From Clostridia bacterium (GTDB lineage Bacteria; Bacillota; Clostridia; TANB77; UBA1234), in contig CAADXZ010000205.1 in NCBI GenBank assembly GCA_900753135.1, forward strand, positions 1-15,654: DNA of 15,654 nucleotides, read 5' to 3'. The notes beneath the pieces were generated by a model. That model worked only from the letters and a program-made list of their open reading frames with translations, had not been told where the DNA came from and did no database searches. Made by a program: the position numbers and the translations under genes. Below are positions 1-7,330 of the stretch, piece after piece. Positions within the stretch are counted from its first letter, which is position 1. Each line of letters begins with the position of its first letter.

Positions 1-1
1 A

Positions 2-1186
2 AGACAAATAAATGAAAGTACAGAATATTTAGAATTAGCTATTGCAAGAGAGTTTATATTAAGACCAAGAAAAAACAATTGGGATATTTCAGATGAAAAA
101 GATTTCAAAGAAAAGATAAAAACATTACAAGATAAGTTAAAAAATGGTGAAAAATTAAATCCAAGAATTTTGAAATTATTGGGAAATATGTATTATAATG
201 GTCTACAAACTGTTGTAGGAGAATCAGTTGTTGTACAAGATGTGAAAAAAGCAAAAGAAATGTTTGAAGAAGCTTTAAATACAAATGGATTGATTGATGA
301 TTACGAATTATATGAGAAATTAATTGCTATATATAGTGATAATAAATTGCCATTTTTTAATGAAAAGAAAGCGGATGAGTTATCGAATGAAGTCACTAAA
401 AAAGGATTAAAACCACAAAAGAAAAAACAAAAATCAACAAAAATTAAGCCATCTGTGTATATTTGTAGTGACTTACATGGAGAGTTTCCAGCTTATAAGT
501 CAATCATAAGTCAATTAAAAGGAAATGATAAATTATATATATTAGGTGATGTAATTGACAGAGGACCAGATGGAATTAAAATTTTGCAGGATATAATACA
601 AAGAAAAGAAAAAGGACAAGTTGAATTTTTAATTGGAAACCATGAGTTAATGATGATTCAAACATTATTTTTAGGAGATAAAAAGCAAGAGGAAAATTGG
701 ACTTCAAAAATTAATCAGGGAAGAGTAACAAAGGATGCTTTTGAAAAACTTTCTGCTAATGAACAGAACAAAATTAAAGAATTTCTATTTAATTCGTATG
801 TTTATAAAAACATTAATGTAAATTCTAATCAAGTTCATTTAGTTCATGCGAAATCTATACAAGACAAAAATGATAGTACTGATAAAACAGTTAAAGAAAT
901 GATCGATGACAATTCATTAGAGAAAATAATAGAAGCTACTTGGGATAGGGATAAAGATGGAGAATCGCCTCATAAAAATAGTGCAAAAGCTGGTATATTT
1001 ACTATAATTGGTCATTCACCTACAAAGAACAATATGATTCAATATAAAAATGGTTATCTAGATATAGATTGTGGATCTTCACGCGGGGAGATAGCTTCAT
1101 TAGTGAACTTAACAAGTGGAAGAACGAAGTATTTTAGTGTTAGACATGAAAGAGAAAAAGAAAGCAATAAACAACATGAAAAATAA
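2..1186 (+). CDS. PPP-family serine/threonine phosphatase with Sel1-like helical N-terminal region, 5' partial
   Basis: The reading frame is open from base 2, so the gene begins upstream of the window; the TTG at 170 is an internal codon. The visible N-terminal part is helical and holds a Sel1/TPR-like stretch (LGNMYYNG, then a KAKEMFEEAL helix, bases 176-280), followed by a lysine-rich linker (about 410-450). The C-terminal catalytic domain has the PPP metallophosphatase motifs in order: SDLHG (467-481, with Ser for the first Gly of GDxHG), GDVIDRGPDG (from 545), GNHE (from 638), LVHA (from 839) and IIGHSPT (from 1007). These supply the two-metal centre. The family removes phosphate from Ser/Thr (sometimes Tyr) in the cytoplasm. 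The domain is clearly paralogous to the C-terminus of the protein at 3033-5975. It is followed by a terminator and two vWA genes. I infer it opposes the kinase at 7363; the physiological substrate is unknown. Confidence 0.88.
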   Translation, partial: RQINESTEYLELAIAREFILRPRKNNWDISDEKDFKEKIKTLQDKLKNGEKLNPRILKLLGNMYYNGLQTVVGESVVVQDVKKAKEMFEEALNTNGLIDDYELYEKLIAIYSDNKLPFFNEKKADELSNEVTKKGLKPQKKKQKSTKIKPSVYICSDLHGEFPAYKSIISQLKGNDKLYILGDVIDRGPDGIKILQDIIQRKEKGQVEFLIGNHELMMIQTLFLGDKKQEENWTSKINQGRVTKDAFEKLSANEQNKIKEFLFNSYVYKNINVNSNQVHLVHAKSIQDKNDSTDKTVKEMIDDNSLEKIIEATWDRDKDGESPHKNSAKAGIFTIIGHSPTKNNMIQYKNGYLDIDCGSSRGEIASLVNLTSGRTKYFSVRHEREKESNKQHEK

Positions 1187-1200
1187 TTTAAATATTTTTA

Positions 1201-1230
1201 AAAGACTGGAATTAGTTTTCTGGTCTTTTT
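1201..1230 (+). terminator. Rho-independent terminator after the first phosphatase
   Basis: An 11-bp stem (1201-1211 with 1218-1228, including two G-T pairs) has a six-base loop TTAGTT and runs into TTTTT. It begins 14 bases after the phosphatase stop codon and ends 17 bases before the next -35 box. Confidence 0.85.
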
Positions 1231-1246
1231 GAATTATTTAGCTAAA

Positions 1247-1275
1247 TTGACACAGGTATACATAAATGATATAAT
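1247..1275 (+). promoter_or_regulatory. SigA-type promoter of the first vWA gene
   Basis: TTGACA (1247-1252) and TATAAT (1270-1275) are both perfect consensus hexamers separated by exactly 17 bases. The predicted transcription start is near 1282, giving a leader of about 70 bases. Confidence 0.9.
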
Positions 1276-1281
1276 ATATAC

Positions 1282-1298
1282 AACAATTTTATATTGTT
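1282..1298 (+). promoter_or_regulatory. Inverted repeat / 5'-terminal stem-loop at the start of the vWA1 transcript
   Basis: AACAAT, five bases, ATTGTT forms a 6-bp inverted repeat lying right at the predicted +1. The vWA2 leader has the equivalent repeat at 2138-2152, and the following bases are also alike (CCTAATTAAG here, CCTTAATCAAG there). It could be a repressor operator or a 5' hairpin protecting the mRNA end; the sequence does not decide between them. Confidence 0.5.
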
Positions 1299-1351
1299 AT
1301 CCCTAATTAAGCTAAAATGCAAAAAATATTTTATGAAAGGAATTTTCTGTT

Positions 1352-1969
1352 ATGACAAATTATCAACGCATTCAGCAAAAAGCTATAGAGGAATATTTTC
1401 GGAACAACTGTATCAATTATGAATTGATTAGTCTAATTATAGACTGCTCAGATTCAATGCAAAATGGATGGACATCATTGAATGTTAAACATGGACTTGA
1501 GAATGTTAAATATGTACTTGAATGTTCAAAAGAAGCATTTGGAATGAAGACATCAATCACACTTTTTGGTTCAAAACTAGATGTGAGACCTTTTAAATAT
1601 GGTATAGATATAGACGTAAGGGATTACATTGAAAAACAAAAAGGAACTCGTTTATATGATGCAATTGTAGAAAGTTGCGTAAATATGATGAAGGAATGTG
1701 AGAGCCTTGAATATGAATATAACTTCAAAGGACATATCATTATTTTTACTGATGGTGAAAGTGATAATTCTGAAAACTATAATTTAAACGATGCAAAAAA
1801 TATAATTCATGAGCTCAAGAAGAAAGGTATTTGCTTTTATGTGGCAGATATAAAAAATCTTGAATTGCAGGGATTAACAGAAGATTTGGGATGCGAAATC
1901 ATCCCAGTTAATGATTTAAATGAAATGAGACGATATATGAAACTTGTAGGAATAAGAAATTATAATTAG
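1352..1969 (+). CDS. vWA-domain protein, TerY-like (vWA1)
   Basis: This 205-aa protein is almost entirely one von Willebrand factor A domain. The metal-ion-dependent adhesion site is intact: DCSDS (Asp31, Ser33, Ser35), Thr99 in GTRLYD and Asp134 in FTDGES. There is no signal peptide or membrane segment, so it should be cytoplasmic. Proteins of this type bind partners through the MIDAS metal and are called TerY-like when they sit beside kinases and phosphatases. It is paralogous to the next gene, sharing FGSxLDxRPFKYG and most of the domain, but lacks the acidic N-terminal extension and keeps AT-rich codon use. The ATG at 1352 follows GAAAGG with 11 bases between. It has its own promoter and terminator. 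The vWA fold is well supported; the TerY-like role is inferred from neighbours. Confidence 0.88.
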   Translation: MTNYQRIQQKAIEEYFRNNCINYELISLIIDCSDSMQNGWTSLNVKHGLENVKYVLECSKEAFGMKTSITLFGSKLDVRPFKYGIDIDVRDYIEKQKGTRLYDAIVESCVNMMKECESLEYEYNFKGHIIIFTDGESDNSENYNLNDAKNIIHELKKKGICFYVADIKNLELQGLTEDLGCEIIPVNDLNEMRRYMKLVGIRNYN

Positions 1970-1993
1970 AACTGTGAAAGCTTAATTAGGAAA

Positions 1994-2029
1994 AGGAATT
2001 GGAAAAAATTTTCCAATTCCTATTTTTTT
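1994..2029 (+). terminator. Rho-independent terminator after vWA1
   Basis: GGAATTGGAAA (1995-2005) pairs perfectly with TTTCCAATTCC (2010-2020). An A-T pair closes the base (1994/2021), and a run of seven T follows (2023-2029). Confidence 0.85.
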
Positions 2030-2042
2030 CCTACTTTTTTCC

Positions 2043-2094
2043 AAAAAATAGCAAAAATACCTGAAAATAGCAGAAAAAAAGGAAAAAATTAGCA
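2043..2094 (+). repeat. Three A-tract + TAGCA direct repeats upstream of the vWA2 promoter
   Basis: The core TAGCA, each time preceded by a run of A or A/T, occurs at 2049, 2068 and 2090. The spacing is 19 and 22 bases, about two helical turns. The set lies between the vWA1 terminator and the vWA2 -35 box at 2102. It could be an UP-like A-tract element or an activator binding array. In such A-rich DNA chance is also possible. Confidence 0.35.
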
Positions 2095-2101
2095 AAACGG
2101 C

Positions 2102-2130
2102 TTGGCAGGTGTTTACATAAGTAGTATAAT
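2102..2130 (+). promoter_or_regulatory. SigA-type promoter of the second vWA gene
   Basis: TTGGCA (2102-2107), 17 bases, TATAAT (2125-2130). The predicted start is near 2137, giving a leader of about 88 bases. A TTTACA at 2112 lies too close to the -10 to serve as the -35. Confidence 0.8.
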
Positions 2131-2137
2131 ATAACTG

Positions 2138-2152
2138 ACAATTGAATATTGT
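2138..2152 (+). promoter_or_regulatory. Inverted repeat / 5'-terminal stem-loop at the start of the vWA2 transcript
   Basis: ACAAT, five bases, ATTGT starts at the predicted +1, in the same position relative to the -10 box as the repeat in the vWA1 leader. Its conservation in two otherwise diverged leaders argues for function, as an operator or an mRNA 5' hairpin. Confidence 0.5.
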
Positions 2153-2224
2153 TGTACCTTAATCAAGTAGAAATGATCAAAACCACACAAACAACATGTA
2201 CTTTATGAAAGGAAGGCATTTATT

Positions 2225-2917
2225 ATGGCTAACATTGATCAGGACTACCTCAACGATTTGGAGAAATATCTGAATACGGATGAGGACACCACCGAACCTC
2301 AGGAGGAGGTTACTGTCAACAAAGGTCTGAAGGGAAACATCACTACTGATGAAATCAGATCTGCGGAGCAGGCTTTGCTCTACCTTGTGGTAGACAAGTC
2401 TGGTTCTATGTACCACAACGGACTTGAAAAAGGCGTTGTCGACGGACTGAATGAAGTCAAAAAGACGGTTAATGGTGCAAAGGAATCCAAATGCATCCAG
2501 ACTGCTATGACTTTCTTCGGTTCTACCCTCGACATGAGACCGTTCAAGTATGGTGAGTGCATTGACACTACCTACGAAGCTACTGACGGCGAAACTCGTA
2601 TGTACGATGGAATCGTCGAAAGTATCAACAACATGACCAGTCAGTATGACAGTCTCGTCAGCGAGTGCAAGATTAAGGGCGTTATGCTCATCTTCACTGA
2701 TGGCGGTGAAAATGGTTCCAAGCAGTACACCCTTAGCGATGTTAAGAATGCACTCAAGGAACTCAAGAAGAGAGATATCGTATATCTCGTGGCCGCCTTT
2801 GACGGTATCGACTCGTCGAAACTGGGCAACGACTTAGGCGTTGAGCCTATTCCGATTAAGGACGAACATCAGCTGAGAAGACTGATGAAGTTCGTATCTC
2901 AGAGATCTATGGCGTAA
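2225..2917 (+). CDS. vWA-domain protein, TerY-like, with acidic N-terminal extension (vWA2)
   Basis: This 230-aa protein has an acidic, probably flexible N-terminus (about residues 1-48) followed by a vWA domain. The MIDAS motif is complete: DKSGS (Asp57, Ser59, Ser61), Thr124 in GETRMYDG and Asp159 in FTDGG. No signal peptide or membrane helix is present. It is a clear paralogue of vWA1. Base and codon use differ sharply from the neighbours: a sampled 60-base line is about 47% GC against about 27% in the next gene, with many AAC, ATC, TTC, TAC and GAC codons. That suggests either a very highly expressed gene or a separate origin. Its promoter and its AGGAAGG ribosome site (8-9 bases before ATG 2225) are strong, which favours high expression. 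I infer it is the abundant adaptor or target of the kinase and phosphatases here. Confidence 0.9.
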   Translation: MANIDQDYLNDLEKYLNTDEDTTEPQEEVTVNKGLKGNITTDEIRSAEQALLYLVVDKSGSMYHNGLEKGVVDGLNEVKKTVNGAKESKCIQTAMTFFGSTLDMRPFKYGECIDTTYEATDGETRMYDGIVESINNMTSQYDSLVSECKIKGVMLIFTDGGENGSKQYTLSDVKNALKELKKRDIVYLVAAFDGIDSSKLGNDLGVEPIPIKDEHQLRRLMKFVSQRSMA

Positions 2918-2960
2918 CCGTATGGTTAGGCTGTACGATAATTCTACTTGATTTAAGGGG

Positions 2961-2990
2961 AGGATGGAGAGTAATCTCTCCATCCTTTCT
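2961..2990 (+). terminator. Rho-independent terminator between vWA2 and the long phosphatase
   Basis: A perfect 11-bp stem AGGATGGAGAG (2961-2971) pairs with CTCTCCATCCT (2976-2986) around a TAAT loop, followed by TTTCTT. No promoter is visible between it and the next gene, so readthrough probably feeds that gene. Confidence 0.85.
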
Positions 2991-3032
2991 TAATATTATG
3001 TCTAAAAATGATTAAGTGAAAGGATTTTTGAT

Positions 3033-5975
3033 ATGCAAGAAGATTCTAATATATTTAATAATAAAATTAAAAAAATTTTAATTGATGAAAAACATGATAC
3101 TGTTACTTATTATATGAGTGATGGCAGAATATTATCAACCATTTTATCTGATATTTTAAATCGTAAAAATGAAATATTTATAAATTTTAAGATATCTCAG
3201 AAATGCCATGAACTTACCACTTCTATTTTTAAAAGAAGAAAATTGCAAAGAATTTTAAACCCAGTCATTATAGAAGGATTAAATGATAACATAGACATAA
3301 TGGAATATATAAAATGTGTCAAGAACCAATCCAAATTACCTTTTGAATTAGAACATAACACTGTAGATTCTAGACTGAATTTGTTTGATAAGTTAAAAAT
3401 GAAAAAGATTGCTAGAAATGAAAAAATATTAGGAGCACAAGTACATATAGTAGATGAAAATATTTTTGATATAATAAAAAAAGGTATAACAAAAACAATA
3501 AAAAAATCGGATAAAAAAGAAAAAGAGAAAAACGTTAAAAAAGAAAAAGGTAATATATCAATTGTATCAGAAAAAGATGTAGATCAAAAATGCGAAGAAA
3601 TAAGAAACTTTTTAAAAGACTACTATGCAAATATTAATGGTGAATTAGAGAATATTAGAGATTTAGAAAGTGCAGAACATAATCTAAAGGTAGCAATAAA
3701 TTGGTATATAAATAATCAAAAAAATGATAAAGCAAATGCTAATATGAAAGTATTTAGAAAACTACTAGATACTGAGCGAAAACATTTTTATGAACCAAAC
3801 ATTATTAGAGAATTAGATAAAAAGAGCAGAAATTTTGTAACTAGATACATGGAAGAATTATCAATAAAGAATTACGAATTGCAAAAACTAAAAATAAGAA
3901 ATTTATTATCTATGGGAAGAATAGATGAAGCAAAAGAAGCATACAAAAAGACTCTAGAAGTATTAGGAATAACTTTAAATTCAAGGGAAATGAAAAAAAG
4001 TTTAAAAGACGGAATTGAATATGGTTACTACTATACTCAAGAAAATAAAGGATTTAAGAAAAATAAAATTAAAGGCAATGAAACCATATTAAAAAATGTG
4101 GAAATCTTGGAAAAAGCAAGACAAGAGAGTAAGAGTACTAAAGAAGAACAAAAAAATAATGCAAATGATAATTCAGTAAGTGAAGAAAAAAATAAAAAAG
4201 ATATTGAACCAAAGCAAGAAAAAAAGATATATTCAAGAAAAGAAATTGTTGAAATTATTCAAAAATGTGATAAATTTGGAAATAAGATTAAATTTAAAAA
4301 AGGTGCAATAATTCCAGTGATAAGTGCACTAATATCATATCTAAAAGTAAATAAGGATAAACAGGTTCAGGAGTATTTGAATGATTTACTTACAAATTTT
4401 GAGCAAATAGAACCGATTGACTTATTAAAAGAAAAAGAAGGAAAAGAATATAAATATAATGTTTTAATATTGGATTACCTTAGCAATTTATATAAAGATG
4501 GAATATTAACTGAAAATGATGAAAGCATAATAGCAAATGATGAGAAAAAATATTCATATTATATGTATTTATTAAATAGAAGAATAGAAGATAATCCTGA
4601 TGATTGTAAATTACTCGGTGATGATAAGATTAGAAAAATAAAAGAAGAATATTCTGCGAATTCTGAAAATATTGAATTAAATTATTTTGAAGAATTAGTA
4701 GAAAAGAATAAAAAAAGCTGCAAAGGATTAGAATCTAAGCTAATAAAAGCTGAAAAATATTCTCAAGCAGTTCAAGAACTAGAAAACAATTCAAATAATG
4801 ACTGTATTAGATTACTAGCTTTATCTGAAGATTTACAAAACGGAGTTTATAGAAAACGCGTTGGATTACCTACAAACCTAAAAACATATACCGATTTAAG
4901 AGAAATGGTAATCAGGAAAATTGCTTTAAATCAATTAACTAATCCTAGAGTATTGAAACTAATAGCAGATATAGAGAATAAAGGCATATATGACAAATTT
5001 GAAAATGAAATAGTAAAGCCAGATAAAAATATAGCACAAAAAATATATCCAAAATTACCTACTGAATTCAATCCACTTATTGAGAAAAAAAGTGAAGAAA
5101 AAAATAATGCCAATACAAAAGAAACAACAGAACCAAAGAAAAAAAGTTCTAAAAACTTTTTTAAGAAAAAAAAGCATACTAATAAAGAAGAAAAACTAGA
5201 ATCCGAAAAAGCTGATGAAGAAAAAAATATATATGTTTGCAGTGATTTACATGGTCAATTCGAACTATACAAAATAATGTTAAATCAAATTAAAAATGGA
5301 GAAAAATTATATATTTTGGGTGATGTAATAGATAGAGGTCCTGATGGAATTAAAATTTTACAAGATATATTACAAAACAAAGATAGAATAGAGTTTTTTG
5401 TGGGAAATCATGAATTGATGATGATACAATCATTGTTTTTTGGCAATGAAATTGAAAGAAAAAATTGGATCAGCGAGTCAAATGGTGGAAGAAAAACTCA
5501 AGAAGATTTTTTAAGATTATCTTCAGAAGAACAAGAAAAAATAAAAGAACTATTATTACAGTCTACTGTACATAGTGAAATAAATGTCGATGGTGAAAGA
5601 ATATATTTAGTACATGCAAAGGCAGACAAGAGTAATGAAAAGAAAAGAGAAGTTGTTAAGGACTATTTAAATGAAAATAGAATTAATGAGCTTTACAATT
5701 GTGTATGGGCAAGGATAGGAGATACAAAAGCTCAAAATAATCCTGAAGAAATATGGCAAGAAGATGATATAGCAAAAGAAAATGTATTTACTGTAATTGG
5801 TCATACTCCAACAGATGATAATAAAATAGCTGTACATAATTCGTATGTAGTTATTGATTGTGGAGCTACAAATTATGGTAACGGTTGTTTATTAAGACTA
5901 AACGATGGAAAACCAGTATATTTTGATAATGTTACAAGGTGTCTAGAACAATTAAAAAATGAAGAAGAAAGGTAA
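3033..5975 (+). CDS. Large protein with C-terminal PPP-family serine/threonine phosphatase domain
   Basis: This 980-aa protein has a catalytic C-terminus (about 732-970) with the PPP phosphatase motifs: SDLHG (Asp738, His740), GDVIDRG (Asp764, Asp767, Arg768), GNHE (Asn792, His793), VHA (His861) and IGHTPT (His924). The roughly 730 residues before it are charged and mostly helical, divided by lysine/glutamate-rich linkers near 155-172, 362-400 and 683-731. I recognise no named domain there. A small predicted beta-hairpin unit opens the protein (residues 11-45). A segment around NPRVLKL (about 640) resembles NPRILKL in the N-terminal part of the phosphatase at 2-1186, so the two proteins are related beyond the catalytic domain. 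No signal peptide or membrane helix is present. AAAGGA lies 8 bases before ATG 3033. No promoter is visible; transcription probably reads through from vWA2. Catalysis is secure; the helical part may bind substrate. Confidence 0.88.
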   Translation: MQEDSNIFNNKIKKILIDEKHDTVTYYMSDGRILSTILSDILNRKNEIFINFKISQKCHELTTSIFKRRKLQRILNPVIIEGLNDNIDIMEYIKCVKNQSKLPFELEHNTVDSRLNLFDKLKMKKIARNEKILGAQVHIVDENIFDIIKKGITKTIKKSDKKEKEKNVKKEKGNISIVSEKDVDQKCEEIRNFLKDYYANINGELENIRDLESAEHNLKVAINWYINNQKNDKANANMKVFRKLLDTERKHFYEPNIIRELDKKSRNFVTRYMEELSIKNYELQKLKIRNLLSMGRIDEAKEAYKKTLEVLGITLNSREMKKSLKDGIEYGYYYTQENKGFKKNKIKGNETILKNVEILEKARQESKSTKEEQKNNANDNSVSEEKNKKDIEPKQEKKIYSRKEIVEIIQKCDKFGNKIKFKKGAIIPVISALISYLKVNKDKQVQEYLNDLLTNFEQIEPIDLLKEKEGKEYKYNVLILDYLSNLYKDGILTENDESIIANDEKKYSYYMYLLNRRIEDNPDDCKLLGDDKIRKIKEEYSANSENIELNYFEELVEKNKKSCKGLESKLIKAEKYSQAVQELENNSNNDCIRLLALSEDLQNGVYRKRVGLPTNLKTYTDLREMVIRKIALNQLTNPRVLKLIADIENKGIYDKFENEIVKPDKNIAQKIYPKLPTEFNPLIEKKSEEKNNANTKETTEPKKKSSKNFFKKKKHTNKEEKLESEKADEEKNIYVCSDLHGQFELYKIMLNQIKNGEKLYILGDVIDRGPDGIKILQDILQNKDRIEFFVGNHELMMIQSLFFGNEIERKNWISESNGGRKTQEDFLRLSSEEQEKIKELLLQSTVHSEINVDGERIYLVHAKADKSNEKKREVVKDYLNENRINELYNCVWARIGDTKAQNNPEEIWQEDDIAKENVFTVIGHTPTDDNKIAVHNSYVVIDCGATNYGNGCLLRLNDGKPVYFDNVTRCLEQLKNEEER

Positions 5976-6012
5976 AAAGACCTTTAACATAAATACTATT
6001 ATTGCTGCTTAC

Positions 6013-6041
6013 TTGACATAATACAGAAATAATGATATTAT
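6013..6041 (+). promoter_or_regulatory. SigA-type promoter of the lethal-factor-like protease gene
   Basis: TTGACA (6013-6018), 17 bases, TATTAT (6036-6041), with TG at 6033-6034 making an extended -10. The predicted start is near 6048. The leader ends in a near-perfect ribosome site, GGAGG at 6081-6085, 8 bases before the ATG. Confidence 0.82.
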
Positions 6042-6093
6042 ATTTATGTGATTTTTATAGAGGCTTTATTGTAAATACAAGGAGGAACATTGT

Positions 6094-7116
6094 ATGAATA
6101 ACTATACAAAAAGATCACCTTTACTTCGTTCCAATACTATAAGCAAACGGAAAGTTGATGCAATAATTACTCAATTGAAAAATATTCCTAGCTTTTGGAA
6201 GAAAAAATTCATTCAAGATGATTGGCAATTAGTCTTAACAGACAAAATGCCTCAAGAATTTGGAGGAATATTAGGAAAGTTTTATGCTGATGGTAATGAA
6301 CGACAGATGTGGTTAAATGTAGGAACATTGGACATTCATTCAAATATAATATATGTTGCATTTGCATATTATGTTAGTATGGAATATGCTCAAATAAAAG
6401 AATCTTCTACATTTACCCAATTAATTAACCGGAATGAACGCGAACTAAAATTATTCTTAAGATTTAGAGGAAACATTTCTTCTACTCAAGATGCAATTTT
6501 CGCTGAATTATTTTCATTTGTAATTGAAACTAATGGAAACAATTCAATTTCACAAATTGATGAATCCTATCAGTATGTGAAGAAGTGGGTATATGGTCAA
6601 ATTTTCGATAGAAATATTATCTATATTCCAAACTATATTGAGGTTGGTGTTGATGTTATTGATGAGCAGATTGAGATGACTGACAAAGCATTTAAATCTT
6701 TACCTCAAAAATTACAGCAACGATTCCTAAAAGAAGGATGGAAGATAAGGATTTCTAACGAAAAACTTTTAAAAGACTCTACCTATGGACTTTGTTCAAG
6801 TTTTGATAGTAAAATATTTATCAGAAGTTCATCTCCGGAATTAAGTAAGACTGTCTGGCATGAATTTGGACACTATTTAGATTCTAAAGAGTTTTTCATA
6901 AGTCATAGGAGAACTTTCACATCAGCTTATAAAAAAGAAAGAATGGCTGTTAAAAGTCTATATGATTCAACCGAAGAATATAACTATGGAATTTCAAATA
7001 GTGTAGAGTATTTTGCAGATATATTTGCGTTTTATATGGCTAAACCAAATGTTTTGCAAATATATGCACCAGAGAGCTATAATGTCATAAACAGTGTAGT
7101 AAGGAAATGGAAGTAA
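6094..7116 (+). CDS. Anthrax-lethal-factor-like (ATLF) zinc metalloprotease with an inactive N-terminal copy
   Basis: In this 340-aa protein, the C-terminal half (about 203-340) has HEFGH (His256, Glu257, His260) followed by YGISNSVEYFAD. As I recall anthrax lethal factor, its zinc ligands His686, His690 and Glu735, catalytic Glu687 and Tyr728 match His256, His260, Glu305, Glu257 and Tyr298, including the 45-residue gap from the second His to Glu. The tail APESYNVINSVV also resembles lethal factor. The N-terminal half (about 31-168) looks like a degenerate second copy: IPSFWKKKFIQDDW parallels LPQKLQQRFLKEGW, IFAELFSF parallels YFADIFAF, and AFAYY (89-93) stands where HEFGH should be. Lethal factor and the Clostridioides Pro-Pro endopeptidases share this fold but are secreted. 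This protein has no signal peptide, so I infer a cytoplasmic protease or one delivered unconventionally. The substrate is unknown. Confidence 0.85.
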   Translation: MNNYTKRSPLLRSNTISKRKVDAIITQLKNIPSFWKKKFIQDDWQLVLTDKMPQEFGGILGKFYADGNERQMWLNVGTLDIHSNIIYVAFAYYVSMEYAQIKESSTFTQLINRNERELKLFLRFRGNISSTQDAIFAELFSFVIETNGNNSISQIDESYQYVKKWVYGQIFDRNIIYIPNYIEVGVDVIDEQIEMTDKAFKSLPQKLQQRFLKEGWKIRISNEKLLKDSTYGLCSSFDSKIFIRSSSPELSKTVWHEFGHYLDSKEFFISHRRTFTSAYKKERMAVKSLYDSTEEYNYGISNSVEYFADIFAFYMAKPNVLQIYAPESYNVINSVVRKWK

Positions 7117-7125
7117 AATAAGCAG

Positions 7126-7155
7126 ATGAGAACTCATATTTGAGTTCTCATTTTT
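7126..7155 (+). terminator. Rho-independent terminator after the protease gene
   Basis: A perfect 11-bp stem ATGAGAACTCA (7126-7136) pairs with TGAGTTCTCAT (7141-7151) around a TATT loop, followed by a T run to 7155. Confidence 0.9.
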
Positions 7156-7213
7156 AAATGCAAAATAATAGATTCGTTAATAGTAGATTAATTCTAAAAT
7201 TGTTCACATAATA

Positions 7214-7242
7214 TTGACAAAACTTGGAAAAAATGATAAAAT
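7214..7242 (+). promoter_or_regulatory. SigA-type promoter of the kinase gene
   Basis: TTGACA (7214-7219), 17 bases, TAAAAT (7237-7242), with TG at 7234-7235. The predicted start is near 7248-7250, leaving a leader of about 113 bases, the longest in the window. Confidence 0.85.
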
Positions 7243-7247
7243 ATGTT

Positions 7248-7330
7248 ACAGTTAAGGGATTTTCAGGATTTTCAAAATTCTTAACTAAGAACTTTGACAA
7301 AACGGTAGTAAACTACCAACATACTGTAAC
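7248..7330 (+). promoter_or_regulatory. Structured 5' leader of the kinase mRNA
   Basis: Several pairings can be drawn. AGTTAAG (7250-7256) pairs with CTTAACT (7280-7286), extended by ATTTT/AAAAT with one bulged base. GGTAG (7304-7308) pairs with CTACC (7313-7317) across TAAA. ACAGT (7248-7252) can pair with ACTGT (7323-7327), closing over both hairpins and competing with the first. A 9-base tandem repeat GGATTTTCA lies in the first hairpin (7257-7274). This could be a cis-regulatory RNA or protein-binding leader. It matches no riboswitch class I recognise, and no terminator lies inside it. Confidence 0.45.

Noticed and set aside
170..172. TTG at 170 as the start of the first phosphatase
   Set aside because: The frame is open back to base 2, the upstream residues look like normal helical protein, and no ribosome site precedes the TTG.
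2177..2829. Reading frames on the minus strand across the vWA2 gene (2177-2416, 2380-2568, 2641-2829) and a +frame at 2646-2837
   Set aside because: They overlap a well-supported vWA gene, have no ribosome sites and encode no recognisable domain; they are out-of-frame shadows of a GC-richer gene.
5968..5985. Hairpin AAAGGT/ACCTTT at the end of the long phosphatase gene as a terminator
   Set aside because: Only 6 bp, overlapping the stop codon, and with no T run after it.
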